A DNA stretch of 64,000 nt from Yponomeuta sedellus (Eukaryota > Arthropoda > Insecta > Lepidoptera > Yponomeutidae). The stretch is taken from NCBI GenBank assembly GCA_934045075.1, contig OW203723.1, positions 25,199,615-25,263,614 on the forward strand. The letters run 5' to 3'. The translations under genes and the position numbers were made by a program. The notes beneath the pieces were generated by a model. That model saw nothing but the letters and a program-made list of their open reading frames with translations, ran no database searches and was not told the origin of the DNA. Below, in pieces: positions 23,501 through 34,299 of this stretch; position 1 is the first letter of the stretch, and each line of letters starts with the position of its first letter.

Positions 23501-26500
23501 ATAAGGAAGGCGCTCATGTGAGCCGCGACACACTCAGTGGACTGTATCCGGGTGTAGAGGTGTGTCATTACACATATCGTGGCGCTGTCTGCTGGCACGA
23601 AGCTTCCGATGTGTGCCAGGTACACGATTAGGCCTGAAAATGAACAAAATTGGGAAGTTTGCATACTTTTTCGTCGTATCCTCCTGACTGAGGGACGTGA
23701 CTATGGGGCATTTTCCGCTACCAGCGCTCTCCATTCGTTTTGATTATGCGGCAGATGTATGGCCGCTTGTTGGGTCCCTCCCGAAGCTTCAAATACAGTG
23801 TCTGTCCAAGGTATTGATGCGCGTCCTCTGCTTCCGTTCGCGCGACCGTTGATAAAATTACCTTCTTCAGGCTATATTTGTCCACTGCTTGACATTCATC
23901 ATCAGCCCGGTAAACCCCACTGCTGAGTATAGGCCTCTTCATTTCCACGCCAGCCAGCACGGTCTCGCGCTATTCTCATCCACTGGTTGCCGGCTACTTT
24001 ACACAGGTCATCTGACCATCTGGCTGCTGGTCTGCCCACCGACCGTTCCCCCTCTCATAGCCTTCTGCTGGACATAGCCCTCCCCTAATGAGCGCCATAG
24101 CGCCCTGTCTTCAGCTTGCCGCATCCAGCATCTGCCGGCAGTTTTTCGCAGATCGTCACCCACCTGATCGGAGGGCGTCCTACACTACGTTTGCCGGTAC
24201 GGTTGTCGGTTCTTCGCGAGGAATGGCCAGCCCACTGCCACTTTAGCTCGCTAATATGATAATATCGTGTTCCACGGTCTCTAGCCCTCATCGAACGGTA
24301 TTTATAAAGAACTTCAGGATGCGTTGGGTACAGAATGGGTAAAGCTTCGTCTGCTTTGCATACACAGTTACCTCAAAAAGAGGAATTTCTAAACATGTCA
24401 ATAAATATCTCTTAGATTTTCTATTTTTTAAGTTGCACGGTATTTATGCTTTTTAGTTGCGGTGTTTTAAAAAGATTTAAAGCCATGCACGCGTCTTAAA
24501 TATTGGGGCAGTGAATTAGTGTTTAGGGAAGACCTGTTTTAACCGTAATACCCACCGATCTGCTTCATATAAACGCTCTTCCCGCTGGCGTTGGGCCCGG
24601 TGAGTATCTTGACGAAGCCAACTTCGTGGCTGGACTCGAAGTCGTTGGGCACAAAGTTCTCGCAGCTGACCAGGTGGAGCGGGTGCCGGCCTTGCTTAAT
24701 ACGGAGCACTTTTTCCCGCGTTAGCTCTGGACGGATGAATGTGAACTCCTTGCACACTTTCGAGATGGCTATGAGGCTGGGGACAGAGAAGGCGGTTTAT
24801 ACTTTCAAGTGAAGTATTTTGTACAGGGCACAGCACACTTACACTCGTGGATTGTACTCAGCTATATTTTAATACAGTTGTCGAAATTAGCCGGCGTGCG
24901 TGCATGCAACGGCTAATAAATATTGATGAAGCGAAGGTGATGTTTTAGGATCGTGGCAAGTGGCAGTCCCTGGTCTCTGCTTATCCCTCTAGGATACAGG
25001 CGTGAATACAAGAATAGGATACAAGAAGAATTAATTTTGACACATAACCATGTGTCAAAATTAATTCTTCTTCTTCAGGCTATATTATGTAGTCCACTGC
25101 TGGACATAGCCCTCCCCTAATGAGCGCCATAGCGCCCTGTCTTCAACTTGCCGCATCCAGCACCTGCCGGCAGTTTTTGCGCAGATCGTCATCCCACCTG
25201 GTCGGAGGGCGTCCTACACTACGTACAATTAATTACTTTTTATTTATTGTATCATAAAATGCATTGGTTTTTTGACTGCAATGGTCTTAAAAGGCTCATA
25301 ATGCGACCTCCTGATTTTATCAAATTTTATGTACCAATGATATCAACTTATTTCAATTAAAAGTTTGCACACTTTTAGCTTATTAGATGTAGAATAATGG
25401 TGTCAATCACGTAAGGAAGCTCGTTAGGATGAAAGTAGCTAAACGTTCCTCACCAGTCCAACTCCGCACATTTCTCAATAACAGAGGCCAGCGTGTGCAG
25501 ATGTTCCATGATGATGGTGGTCAGCCGCATCATGATCTTGGTCTCGTGAGCTACTATCTCTGGGTACGTATCGCCAATCATCACATCCAGTTCTAAAGAA
25601 ATTTGTTTGTGTTCTTAAAGAGACCTTTTCTTAATATTGTAAATAAGTATTCAAAATTAAGGAGATGATTTACCTTCGCATCCTTTACTTTTGTAATGAA
25701 TGTAATCGTTATTCTGGAACTAAAGGGAAAATCAAAATAATTATAAATTCTAAAATCAAAAGAACTTTAGAATCGTAGCAAGTGGCAAAGCCTGGTACAG
25801 TGCTACACAAGAAATAAGTCTCGCGGATGTACCTGCGCAGATGACTAAATTTTGGATGTGCGGCAAGTTGATCGACCAATCAGGTAGTTTCATTTTATGG
25901 CAGGCCGCGCGCCTTTGTTGCTATTGATTGATTCAACGTCATCGATGCAGGTGACTATTAGTTTGGCAATATTAGCGTGAGTGAAATAGGTAACGCTACT
26001 GTGGCAATCAATTCTGCACCTTAACCGTATCGGTTAAAGATCACGATGAATGTACTTACCTATAGCTTCGGGTACTTTCGTTACACTTCTTCCTAGTCTG
26101 CGCGAACGTAGATTCCCGAAGGGACTTTTATGATGTGTAGTACTGTACAGTACGATTAAAATCAGTTAACGATCCTTTATCTCTCACATAGAGTTATCAA
26201 TTTACAGATATGACCTTTAATTTTATTACTCGTTGTGTTAGTGAATGAAATACAAGAACGATATGAGCAACATAACCTCCTTGGTAGCTCAAAACTAACA
26301 CCACCGAATCGTTAACTGATTTTAATCGCATTGTACAGCCTCTGTGATACAGGCCTGAGTTTGTACAGTTGTGTGTAAAGTTCCCCTCTAACCATGAACC
26401 TCATATTGGGCAGCTCCTTCTGCTCCATACTCAGATCGTCCGCCCAGGCCTTCACTCCGAGCAGGTAGCCCAAATGCGGCATATACAGCATGGTGCACTC

Positions 26501-29500
26501 TTCAATGAAAAGCGGCAGACGTTCCAGCTCCACTTTGGCTGTCTCCGACATTAATGTGTGGAGACTAGCCATTGTTTGCTTCTCTGGAAGCAAGGATTTT
26601 ATTAAATTTATGCCAAGAACGTTTCCTTGATTTAGTCTCATTGCAGAACACAGGTCTTCCCTCTAAAAGAATGATAGAGATATTGACTATAACTATAGTA
26701 GCATGCTAAAAGGCTTCTTCGAGACGAAGAGCTTAACGTCCAATTTGATATGTAACGCTACCGTCGTTGGGTACACCTTGGGTAGTACGTTTGTAATAAA
26801 GAAGAGATTGACAGGGTACTGCTAGGTTTGGCGTGACAGCCCACTGCTGGGCATAGCCATCTTCTGTGCCCAGCGGTAGGCTATATTCATAAGATAGATA
26901 TAAGATCGATAGATGCGGAAAACTCCTCTGCACTATATTTATTTTAGAATTTTAATTTGGTGAACTTTTCTGGTGATTTGTGGTATTTAATCGTCAAAGT
27001 TACATATGCTCCTTAGCTTTTTTATGACTAACCTGTAAAAAGGGTAGGTTTGCCTAGTCTATGATTTAGCTACATTTATCTAAAGATAGATTTCAGATAG
27101 TATGAAGTACAAGCAAGGTCAAGCCACAACAATTCGTACGTACTTCTGTCCAGTTCGGGATCAACGCCAGGTTTGACAGTGAATTTGCCCTCAGTCTTTG
27201 ATGCATCGAAGTCGATTATCCTGTTCATGTAGAGAGCCATCTAAGATCACAGAAAATGAGATAGTTTAAGAATTACCTTTCCCAATGGGTTGATATTGGT
27301 CGGTCATATAATCAGATAATTGCCTAGATACTGTATTATGTAGAGTTACCTCGTATAGTTTGTTATTGTCGCATGACCCAAGCTGGTCTAGAAACTCGCT
27401 TCCTGAAGCGTTCTCACACATTTCGCAGATCAGTACAGCGTTGTATAGAGTCTGAAATGTGTTTTAAATTAAGACATTTGAATTTGATGTGGCTTTTGTG
27501 TTGAACTTGATGTTCGTAGCGACTTACATTGTAGAGAGATTTCCATTGGAACGGTTTAGCTGACAATGCTTTGATCTTTGACAAGATTCCCTGGAAGGAA
27601 CAGTTATTAACGGACATCGATAAGTCGTCTATTCATTTTGGCGTAGTTTCATTGTGATGGTTTTGTTTTTTTTTTATAAAAGGTTGGTTACAATTTTTAT
27701 TAAAGCACACATTGTGTCAAAGAGACAACGATACCATTAAAGATTATTGAGATGAAAATGATGTCTGGAATTACTGTCTGTACAATGTATAAGTTGTAAG
27801 CACGGATGTAAATGTAGGTTATATAATAATTATGTACGTAATACAGAGAATATTGTAAAGAGGTTCGAAATTTCACTGATGCCGGTGAGTCGCACATTAG
27901 CTCCGTTGGAAAGAGCGCTGGCACGGACAGCCAGAGGTCGCGGGTTCGAATCCCGGCATGGGTGGAATTTTTTAGCCTCTAAATAGGTTTTTAAAATATG
28001 TAGACACTGTTAATTAAGGATTTTAAAAATACTTTTGGAGGTTTTTTGAGACTTTCAAATAGACACGTAGTTTAACTTGTGACGTCCATTAAATTGCAGT
28101 TTCTGTGCTGCTTTGAATAAACCATTTTTGAATTTGAATTTGTAAATTAAAAACAAATGGTATGCAACGGAATCTTTACGTGGTGCGTGCTTTCTACAGG
28201 TAGGTTCTATGTCTTTGTGTGTATATTATGGCATAAAATTTCGTATAAAATCCAGATGTCCACGGGCGCTATACTGTCCTTCTCGAAATAGTGCGCCGTG
28301 CTATACCACTACTGGGTTTACCTCTAGAATGTCCAACCTTTGAAACAAGTTGGTGTTTTACAAAAAGTTAAGTTCTATAACTATTTTCCCACATCTATAA
28401 TTTTTGAAATGTGGTTTGGGTTTTTATCTATTATCAACGCCACTACATAGCTAAAAAACTTATAAGCCGTAGGAATTGTACATATGATGAGGTTTACAGG
28501 TCGTCCAAATCAAGTGAGGCAAATTTGACTTTCCTTGGGGACTATTTTCGTGTCTCTCTTAATTACCTACCTAAGCTCAGTGAAGCCAGCTCTAACGTAA
28601 GTGAGATACGTGAATAAGAAGAAGGAGAGCCTACGTTGACGTTCTTGATGAACCGTAGCGAAGAGCAGATGTTCCGCATGACGGAATCGTTCTGTCCGCG
28701 CATGAAGAAGCCAACTACATCTTGCCTCTGCTGTAGAGTTGCCAGATCGTTTGTGGGGTGTTGGAGCAAGATCCTGGGGATTATGATCGCTGCTACAGGA
28801 CTGCTTAGGAAAATAAAATAGAAAGCTACATTCTGTTAGCTTTTAGAATACATCAGGCCACTCAGAAAGTATTTCGAAAAAAAGTTTTTATGTATAAGAC
28901 ACTGGCCACTTGTAATTGTTTTGAAAACGTCGATTATTTAAATGTAAAAATACTACTGTTCAATTTTCAAATTTCCCCCCGCATTTTTTTTTGAGAGCCA
29001 ATTAAAATTTTCTTGTCTCATTAAAAAATGGATCTGCATCGAGAACATTTTCGTGCTGTGATTTTTTACGATTTCAAATGTGGCTTAAAACCTGTCATTG
29101 ACAACCTCGAATTGTTTTTATGGATGAAGGACCTTCAAAAGCAACCATCTACCGCTGGTATAGCGAGTTCAAAAATTTTGATCGCTAGTTTCTTCACTTT
29201 GACGGGGTACCTAATTTCAATTCCACTTCGAGACTAAAGCAGCATCAACGCTGAATGGTATGCACAAAATGCCTGCCAGATTTTTTTTCTGAATTGAGCA
29301 ACAAGCGACCGAACACCGGGCTCCGCGGGGTCCTTCTTCACCACGACAACGCGCCCGCGCACTCTGCGATCAAAACGAGGGACTTCCTGGACTCCACACC
29401 GGTCAGAGTCTTGGGACACCCTCCTTACAGTACTGATTCGGCTAGGTGTGACTTCTTTTTATTCCCTATAATTAAAAATCAGCTCAAAGGGATACAGTTA

Positions 29501-32500
29501 TCATCGCCGAAAGACGCGCTAGCAGCGTTTGAGAAGGCCGTGGAAGAGGTGTCTGCGGAGGACTGGAAAAAATGTTTTGAAAATTGGTTCAGACGCATGA
29601 AACTTTGTATGGAGGCTGGTGGAGAGTTCTTTGAAAAGATGTAATAAAAATATTTTTTTCATAGAAGTTAGTTTTTTAGTTTCTCAAAACTTTCTGAGTG
29701 TCCCACGTATCCGATAGTAGCCGAGTATATTCTAAAAGCTAACAGACTGTATATCATACCTCATCCGACTCTGGCCAACCTTGGAGGAGCATTTGTTGAA
29801 GATGCTGAAGAGACTGAGCCCCTCCTTGTTGCTGCCCTGTACGCCTCTCTTGAAATTGCTGGGGTGGGCCACCGGGCTAAAGATCTGGAGGCCTTTGTAC
29901 GTGTCCTCGTCTATTGTCACTATGTCTGTCCTGGAATCATTTGGCGAAGCTAGAGTTATTTTCTAGGAGAAGCGATTTCTTATCACACCAAATACTGAAG
30001 CATGTTTGCTGTAGTCCAATATGCCCGGGAGGGCCTCACGCCTGTATCCTAGAGGGGTAGGCAGAGACCAGGGACTGCCACTTGCCACGATCCTGACAGA
30101 TCACCTTCGCTTGATCAATGTTCATCAGGCATGCATGTTGCATGCATCGGAACCGGATACTTTTTAACAGGGCCGACTCGGTTTTTATATTATAGTCACA
30201 AGTGTAGGTGGAGTTTGGGGGCATTATCTACGCCAAAGCCTCAAAAAAATACAAAATATATCAAAAAGCATAGAATGACAATAACGATACACTCCACTAA
30301 AATAGTGGGCTCTAAATTCAACTATGGTTATTTTTCTGATATGGCTTGTTACTATCATTAGTCTCTTTTTGTATTGGTTACAGTGGAAAGTCTAGAGTAT
30401 CACAGTAAAAAATAAAGCAAGAACTTACAGGCAGATCTTCCCAAGGCTCAAGAACTGCGGTCTACCGTGTAGGTCCAGACTAATACTGGACCAGTTGAGG
30501 TCGATATACCGCAGCAGCGCGCCCAGTGCGTGAACGCTCTGAGTCTGGGAGAAGTTGACCACTGTGCGAAGGAAGATCGCCCGCTCGTCTTCGGTACAGT
30601 TGGGGGGCTCGTGCGGAAGGGACAGAGAGTAAATGCGACGCTTGCATGCTTCGAAATCTGATGGCGAGGATGAAGAAATGTTGTAGGAAAAAATTTGCAT
30701 GGTGAGCAAAGGGATATTTGTGGTGTGGATTTGATTCCTAAAATTTTTAATTTTGGTGTAAGTTTTGTGGGGTTGTGTTGATGCGTACGGTGGCAAAGGC
30801 GGTGCAGATATTGGAATAGTTATAAGTTGATATTTAAATTGAAAAATGGTTTAATTGTCGCAAAATAATAGAAAGACAACTTAAAATAGACTAAGTCAAT
30901 TACTTATGACATGCCTTGGGAAGGCCTATGTCTAACAGTGGACGAATACAAACCGATTGATTCCCATAAGACTAAAAGCACTTACTATAATCCTTAGCCG
31001 ATATGAACGTCAGCTTGCACCTGCCGTTGTCATCACCTTCGCCGCCGTATACCATTTTCTTTACGTTGCTAACGAAGGTGCCCTGGATCTTCCCGTCTAT
31101 CAGCAGCTTGGCGGGCTCCACTAGGCGATACAAGTTGCTCAGCATTTGATGCGCTGGGGCACGGTCTACAATCTCGTCTAGGACGTGGAGCTGGCGAGTT
31201 GTGGCATATTAGTGATCTTAGCGGAATGTTGTACATTAAAATGTGAAGATTACTCTGCTGAATTCCGCCAAAAATCCCACAAGCACCATGCGGTTAGTTA
31301 ATGTCTCCTCTCCCTCCCACTTTTTCAAGCAGAAACAAGACACGTACACACCACCACAGACACCAATACTTGTGTGAGAAAATGCGCGGCGCGTTTCGCC
31401 TCTAACACGAGGCTTCCTAAGGCTCACAAGTGAGCTGGCGGAATTTAGCAAAGTAATTTTAAAAAACCTATCTAGAGGCTAAAAATTCCACCAATGCCGG
31501 GATTCGAACCCGCGACCTCTGGCTATCCGTGCCAGCGCTCTTTCCAACTGAGCTAATGGGCGACTCACCGGCGTAAGTGAAATTTCGAACCCCTTTACTA
31601 TATTCTCTGTATTACGTACAAAATGGGGTTTTCTAAAATAGTCCTTAGCATGGGTTAGTGCATTAAAAAGAATATAATTAGCAAAGTATTGTTCACATTT
31701 TAATGCTATTAAGGATTTCCGTAAAGTAACGCCTGATCCCATACAGAATCTGGAATATTGTACAGCATATCAAGAATAAATGAGTTATTTGACGAACATG
31801 CAGCTGAGTTCCTAATAGGTACAGTTTCTGATATTTGTCAGGTATGTACAGGTGCATATACAGGGTTTGGTATAAATCACTTAATCTTTCCGAAAATAAG
31901 AAGGGTTCTGCTTGTCCTTAAAAGCGACTTTCATTGTTTAGCTTCAATGTAGCAAAAAGTATGTCAGTTGTTCATAATACATTTGTTCCTATGGAAATGT
32001 AAAAAAAATCTACCTACCCTTTAAAAGTAGAATAAGGGTAATTGGGTACACCTGTATATTTAGTTCAATGTTTTACTTAAACTAATTACCACGGTTAATA
32101 CGCCCTTTTTATAGTTTTCATTGCCTAGGGGCTTTAACACTAATTAATCATACCTAAATTGAACTCACCTCCCCTGTTTGTAAAGTGTAATGTGCCGCGC
32201 CCAATTTTCCTGCCCGCCAGTAAACCGCAAGTATTTTCTGATAAGCAAAATAGAAAAGAAATAATAGTTCTTTACGGCAGCAGTTTCTTAAATAGAACAC
32301 TGGCACACCTATTTTCATAAATGTTGCTATGATAACATTGAATATAACATTAGTATTTCTTAATAATTAATTGTATAATTGACTGCACTCGCCACTTCAG
32401 TCTACCCGAGACTGTTCTTAGTAAAATAAGTTTGGCCCAACAAAGGCCGGTTTTAGATCGATTAAAGTCCTATGTTGTGTTCCTAGGTTCTAAAATGTTC

Positions 32501-33202
32501 TATCAATAGTTGTCACAGTTGTTAAGATTGTGGATGTTCACTTTTGGAAAGAAACGTATTATACTTACAACAAGCTATAATTTTGGTTTGCACCACTTAG
32601 TCATTGTATAGCAGGCGTTTTTTTTTTGTAATTTGTCACAGGGGCAAGTGGAGGTGTAGTTCATAGAACTAAAATTCGTGGTTTTCTATGACAATTCGTT
32701 GTAAATTACTTTAATTGTTCTGTGTAGGTACATTAACAACTCGATTAACCCATAGATTACACCATCAATTGTAGTTCTATGAAACTCGGCCGTAGCTTTA
32801 AGTAGAGCAAGGAAATAACACGTACATAAGCATATGAACTTACTTCTTCGTTCTCAGATTCATCGGTGGATTCTTGGTTCGTAGGAGCGTTAGTTGCTGG
32901 ATTGATATCCGTATTTCTAAATTAAATGAACACATTATGTACATTGCCATAATAAGGATATAATGTAGTAAATAGATTAATATAAATTGTATTAATATTT
33001 TATGTATCTCAATGTTAAGGAAATAAATAAATATACTTCGCTAATGCTTCAACCCCATAACAAACCTTCGACATTGGGAAATAACAAATTGATCATCACT
33101 CCTTCGAGTCGTATTTCCTTCATTGTTTGTTGTAGAACTAAAATAACTCATCGGGCGTCTAGCCACGGTCACGGACGTTCCATCAGACGTGCTTCCATCC
33201 AT
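17579..33202 (-). CDS. Msh5: MutS protein homolog 5, meiotic crossover factor
   Basis: MSH5 pairs with MSH4 as a clamp that stabilises recombination intermediates in meiosis. Exons, 5' to 3': 33202-33066, 32916-32844, 32237-32169, 31190-30986, 30657-30429, 29930-29760, 28773-28635, 27590-27528, 27451-27350, 27240-27144, 26583-26393, 25719-25674, 25592-25454, 24776-24556, 23633-23488, 21569-21457, 20129-20030, 19209-19054 and 17671-17579. All introns are GT/AG and the phases close to 2,490 nt, or 829 aa (human about 834). Walker A GPNASGKS is at 614-621 and Walker B LIIIDE at 689-694, followed by FGKGTS. The mismatch-reading domain I of MutS is absent, as in MSH4 and MSH5. [27 protein letters not shown] and RIKQGRHPL match MSH5 better than MSH4. 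The start gives a short polar N-terminus. No break was seen. Confidence 0.96.
18325..18905. repeat. Dispersed repeat (family H), copy 1
   Basis: About 580 bp are shared with 34,300-34,766 plus 35,111-35,258. Shared runs include GGGACGTATAGCGTGCGGGA and ACACGTGCGGAACCGTCATT. Near its end GGAACCGTCATTGCAACTTG faces an imperfect complement CAATGACAGCCTTTCC, forming a fold-back. It lies in MSH5 intron 18. Confidence 0.75.
19460..19845 (-). repeat. Tandem duplication spanning the end of MSH5 exon 17
   Basis: At 19,716-19,736 the last 21 bases of exon 17 (CTGCAATTTGACGAGCGGAG on the + strand) recur with about 20 bp of adjoining intron; the donor GT has become AT. The following GTTTAGTAGGATCTGATTT unit recurs at about 19,470. 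There are thus roughly two units of ~270 bp between the real exon and 19,460. A LINE scrap (19,845-19,925) interrupts the unit next to the exon. Confidence 0.75.
19845..19925. mobile_element. LINE 3'-end fragment (family A)
   Basis: Reverse-oriented scrap: GCAAGCTGAAGACAGGGCGC through ATATAGCCTGAAGAAGAAG. It is inserted inside the duplicated MSH5 intron 17 unit. Confidence 0.65.
20225..20330 (+). mobile_element. tRNA-like SINE piece
   Basis: GGATTCGGAAGCGGAAGATC then a B-box-like GGTTCGATTTCCAGTGCGGG. The complement recurs at about 48,770-48,860. It lies in MSH5 intron 16. Confidence 0.5.
20505..20948 (-). pseudogene. LINE reverse-transcriptase C-terminal fragment
   Basis: The - strand frame at 20,510-20,746 reads [20 protein letters not shown] then RSAQDREE, the typical C-terminal end of RTE/Jockey-like non-LTR polyproteins in Lepidoptera. 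It continues upstream on the - strand to about 20,880 in mixed frames. It is an isolated remnant in MSH5 intron 16. Its other edge carries GTACAATAAAGAATATTCTT, into which a MITE is inserted. Confidence 0.75.
20954..21251. mobile_element. MITE (family E), copy 1
   Basis: Terminal inverted repeats AGTGCTTAGTGCGAGTTTT and AACTCGCACTAAGCACT enclose about 260 bp that are nearly identical to 47,469-47,774. No coding capacity. The high identity of the two copies implies recent movement. It lies in MSH5 intron 16. Confidence 0.88.
21699..21876. mobile_element. Family T hairpin element with 15-bp target duplication
   Basis: AAATATTGTCGATTA flanks both sides (21,684-21,698 and 21,877-21,891). Tail A, tail B and the tRNA 3' half in reverse are followed by the same tRNA 3' half and tail B forward. 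The axis is the tRNA anticodon stem: CTCTGGC, loop ACGGATA, GCCAGAG. The result is an almost perfect hairpin. It lies in MSH5 intron 15. Confidence 0.9.
22130..22262 (-). mobile_element. LINE 3'-end fragment (family B)
   Basis: CCCAGAGGGGTAGGCAGAGA through GATCACCTTCACTTCATCAA. The - strand codes for the Asp/Lys-rich [16 protein letters not shown] motif seen at the end of another lepidopteran non-LTR polyprotein. Other pieces are at 24,890, 30,022, 40,130, 52,350 and 59,090. Confidence 0.75.
22263..22576. repeat. 50-bp tandem repeat with 100-bp higher-order period
   Basis: Six copies of a 50-bp unit containing TGACATATATACATATA and GTCATGTAATGACGTG. Successive units alternate ATAGAATT and ATACAATT at the same position, so the true period is a 100-bp dimer repeated three times. 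It adjoins the family B LINE piece in MSH5 intron 15. Confidence 0.92.
23290..23445. repeat. Fold-back lepidopteran repeat
   Basis: GTAAAACGTAATTACCTTAT with TTCCCGACGT is mirrored by ACGTCGGGAAATAAGGTAAT at about 23,366-23,396. The adjoining AATAATCGCGATTTGACCCG recurs at about 63,745. It ends about 40 bp short of MSH5 exon 15, in intron 15. Confidence 0.7.
23860..24300 (-). mobile_element. Joined LINE fragments (family A)
   Basis: Two overlapping or nested 3'-end pieces: one through CTGACCATCTGGCTGCTGGT, the other from CATAGCCCTCCCCTAATGAG through CACTTTAGCTCGCTAATATG. Open frames on the - strand (for example VGRPPIRWV) echo the reverse-transcriptase C-terminus. They are remnants in MSH5 intron 14. 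Confidence 0.65.
24890..25225. mobile_element. LINE fragments of families B and A, with a hairpin between
   Basis: Family B piece (+ orientation) at 24,890-25,012; then AAGAATTAATTTTGACACAT mirrored by ATGTGTCAAAATTAATTCTT at about 25,027-25,068; then a family A piece from the CTTCTTCTTCAGGC at about 25,065 to 25,225. It lies in MSH5 intron 13. Confidence 0.65.
26147..26340. mobile_element. MITE (family F), copy 1
   Basis: Inverted ends GTACGATTAAAATCAGTTAA and TTAACTGATTTTAATCGCAT with ACGATATGAGCAACA inside. A second copy at 39,990-40,405 contains a nested LINE scrap. The right edge lies about 50 bp downstream of the donor of MSH5 exon 11, in intron 11. Confidence 0.82.
27835..27997 (+). 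mobile_element. Family T element, 5'-truncated
   Basis: Leader end GTACGTAATACAGAGAATAT, a tRNA-like cloverleaf (about 27,887-27,962) and tail B TAGCCTCTAAATAGGTTTTT. Only a weak 6-bp match (TATGTA) flanks it. It lies in MSH5 intron 7. Confidence 0.8.
28833..29745 (+). mobile_element. Mariner element inside a short hairpin
   Basis: The mariner runs from about 28,851 to 29,707 with TA on both sides and inverted ends containing CACTCAGAAAGT. The transposase is broken. [20 protein letters not shown] gives the N-terminal helix-turn-helix. The C-terminal third (29,255-29,644) has [10 protein letters not shown] and CDFFLFP with the last two acidic catalytic positions, and the middle third is missing. 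Immediately outside, CTGTTAGCTTTTAGAATA (28,833-28,850) and its exact complement (29,728-29,745) form an 18-bp inverted pair, so the mariner landed in the loop of a ~55-bp palindrome. It lies in MSH5 intron 6. Confidence 0.9.
30022..30178 (-). mobile_element. LINE 3'-end fragment (family B)
   Basis: CCTAGAGGGGTAGGCAGAGA through CACCTTCGCTTGATCAATGT. The - strand reads [17 protein letters not shown] then AYPSRIQA, the usual C-terminus. It lies in MSH5 intron 5. Confidence 0.75.
31456..31677. mobile_element. Family T element with 11-bp target duplication
   Basis: TTAGCAAAGTA flanks both sides (31,445-31,455 and 31,678-31,688). Tail B, tRNA-like part and leader on the - strand are followed by tail A on the + strand, a fold-back whose right arm is reduced to the terminal block. 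It lies in MSH5 intron 3. Confidence 0.85.
31700..32168. other. MSH5 intron 3, no further feature seen
   Basis: AT-rich intron DNA between the family T insertion and exon 3. The open frames here are short and lack family resemblance. Confidence 0.5.
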
Positions 33203-33339
33203 CTTTGTTAGCGAATAATTTATTAGTTTTCTTTGTTTAAAATAGAATTAAAAAAGTATTTTGTAAAATTAGCGCGAAATCGCAAATTCAATATAAGCCG
33301 GCATTTTTCTTTTTTGTTTGTCTTCTTTCTAGTACGGCA

Positions 33340-33595
33340 ATTTCATTGTACAAAATGATTCTAAACGATACTCAGAAACTGCCAAAAGTGATCGCCGCGG
33401 TTGGTTTTGAAAAAAAAAACTTTTAGATGCTTTTTACTAATAAGAAGAAAAATAAAAGGAACACCAATTTCATTGTACAAAATGATTCTAAACTTTGCTC
33501 AGAAACTGTCAAAATTTATCGACATGGCTGGTTTTGGAAAAATAAAGTTTTAAATGCTTTTTACTAGTAAGAAGAAAAATAAAAGGAAAAATAAC
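33340..33595. repeat. ~125-bp tandem duplication upstream of MSH5
   Basis: CAATTTCATTGTACAAAATG occurs at about 33,339 and 33,465, each followed by ATTCTAAAC and, about 100 bp on, GCTTTTTACTA and GAAGAAAAATAAAAGGA. Two diverged copies lie 140-390 bp upstream of the MSH5 start codon, where the promoter should be. Confidence 0.8.
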
Positions 33596-33697
33596 TTAAT
33601 GGCGATCACGTGTAATTTTTTTTAGTGAAATAGCCAGTGCAGTTCATTCAGAAATCACAGCAAAAAGTATAAATTTAACTACATACTTATGCTATTG

Positions 33698-33873
33698 TTA
33701 TATTTATTTTTAATGCACTAACCCGTGCTAAGGACAATTTTAAAAACCTATTTAGAGGCTAAAAAATCCACCCATGCCGGGATTCGAACCCGCGACCTCT
33801 GGCTATCCGTGCCAGCGCTCTTTCCAACTGAGCTAATGGGCGAGTCACCGGTATCAGTGAAATTCCGCTATTT
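33698..33873 (-). mobile_element. Family T element, simple form, 8-bp target duplication
   Basis: TGCTATTG flanks both sides (33,690-33,697 and 33,874-33,881). On the - strand it reads a short leader end, a tRNA-like cloverleaf, tail B and tail A. No fold-back. It lies upstream of MSH5. Confidence 0.82.
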
Positions 33874-34299
33874 TGCTATTGCTTCACCTAAAATGCCCTA
33901 TGCTTTTACTACCTATGTATGTTAAAATGCATTTGTTTTCAAATGGCTTTTTTACGAAAGCTTTTCAGTAGCCATTACCGTCACAGCTGCGTGTGAACAG
34001 TACATCGACCCTCGGAGAAGTTTAATTTACCAGAATGTTAACCAGCCAGTGGCTTGAATCCGGTATTTTGTGATCGTTACTTCAGGCTTTCAAGTGCCTG
34101 AAATCAAATGAGAATGTTCTGCGCTGAAACCTGACATAAACGTTTTGCACAGTGGTAAAACAAAGGAAGCCGGTAGATAGGTTTAGATAAAAAGACTGCT
34201 TATGTAAGTAATTATTTTATTACAAACATACGCACACAGAAACACGATCACAGTCATACAATTTATATTTTTTAATACCAACTGTATTAAAAAATATAC

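Noticed and set aside
26312..26641. A single long MSH5 exon reading through 26,584-26,641
   Set aside because: Alignment to remembered MSH5 fits only if the exon starts at 26,583, where phase and the DRKKQTMASL join agree. The upstream stretch is open by chance and ends the intron with CTTCCAG.
17579..33202. MSH4 or another MutS homolog
   Set aside because: The N-terminal and core motifs match MSH5, and total length and the [15 protein letters not shown] context fit MSH5 better.
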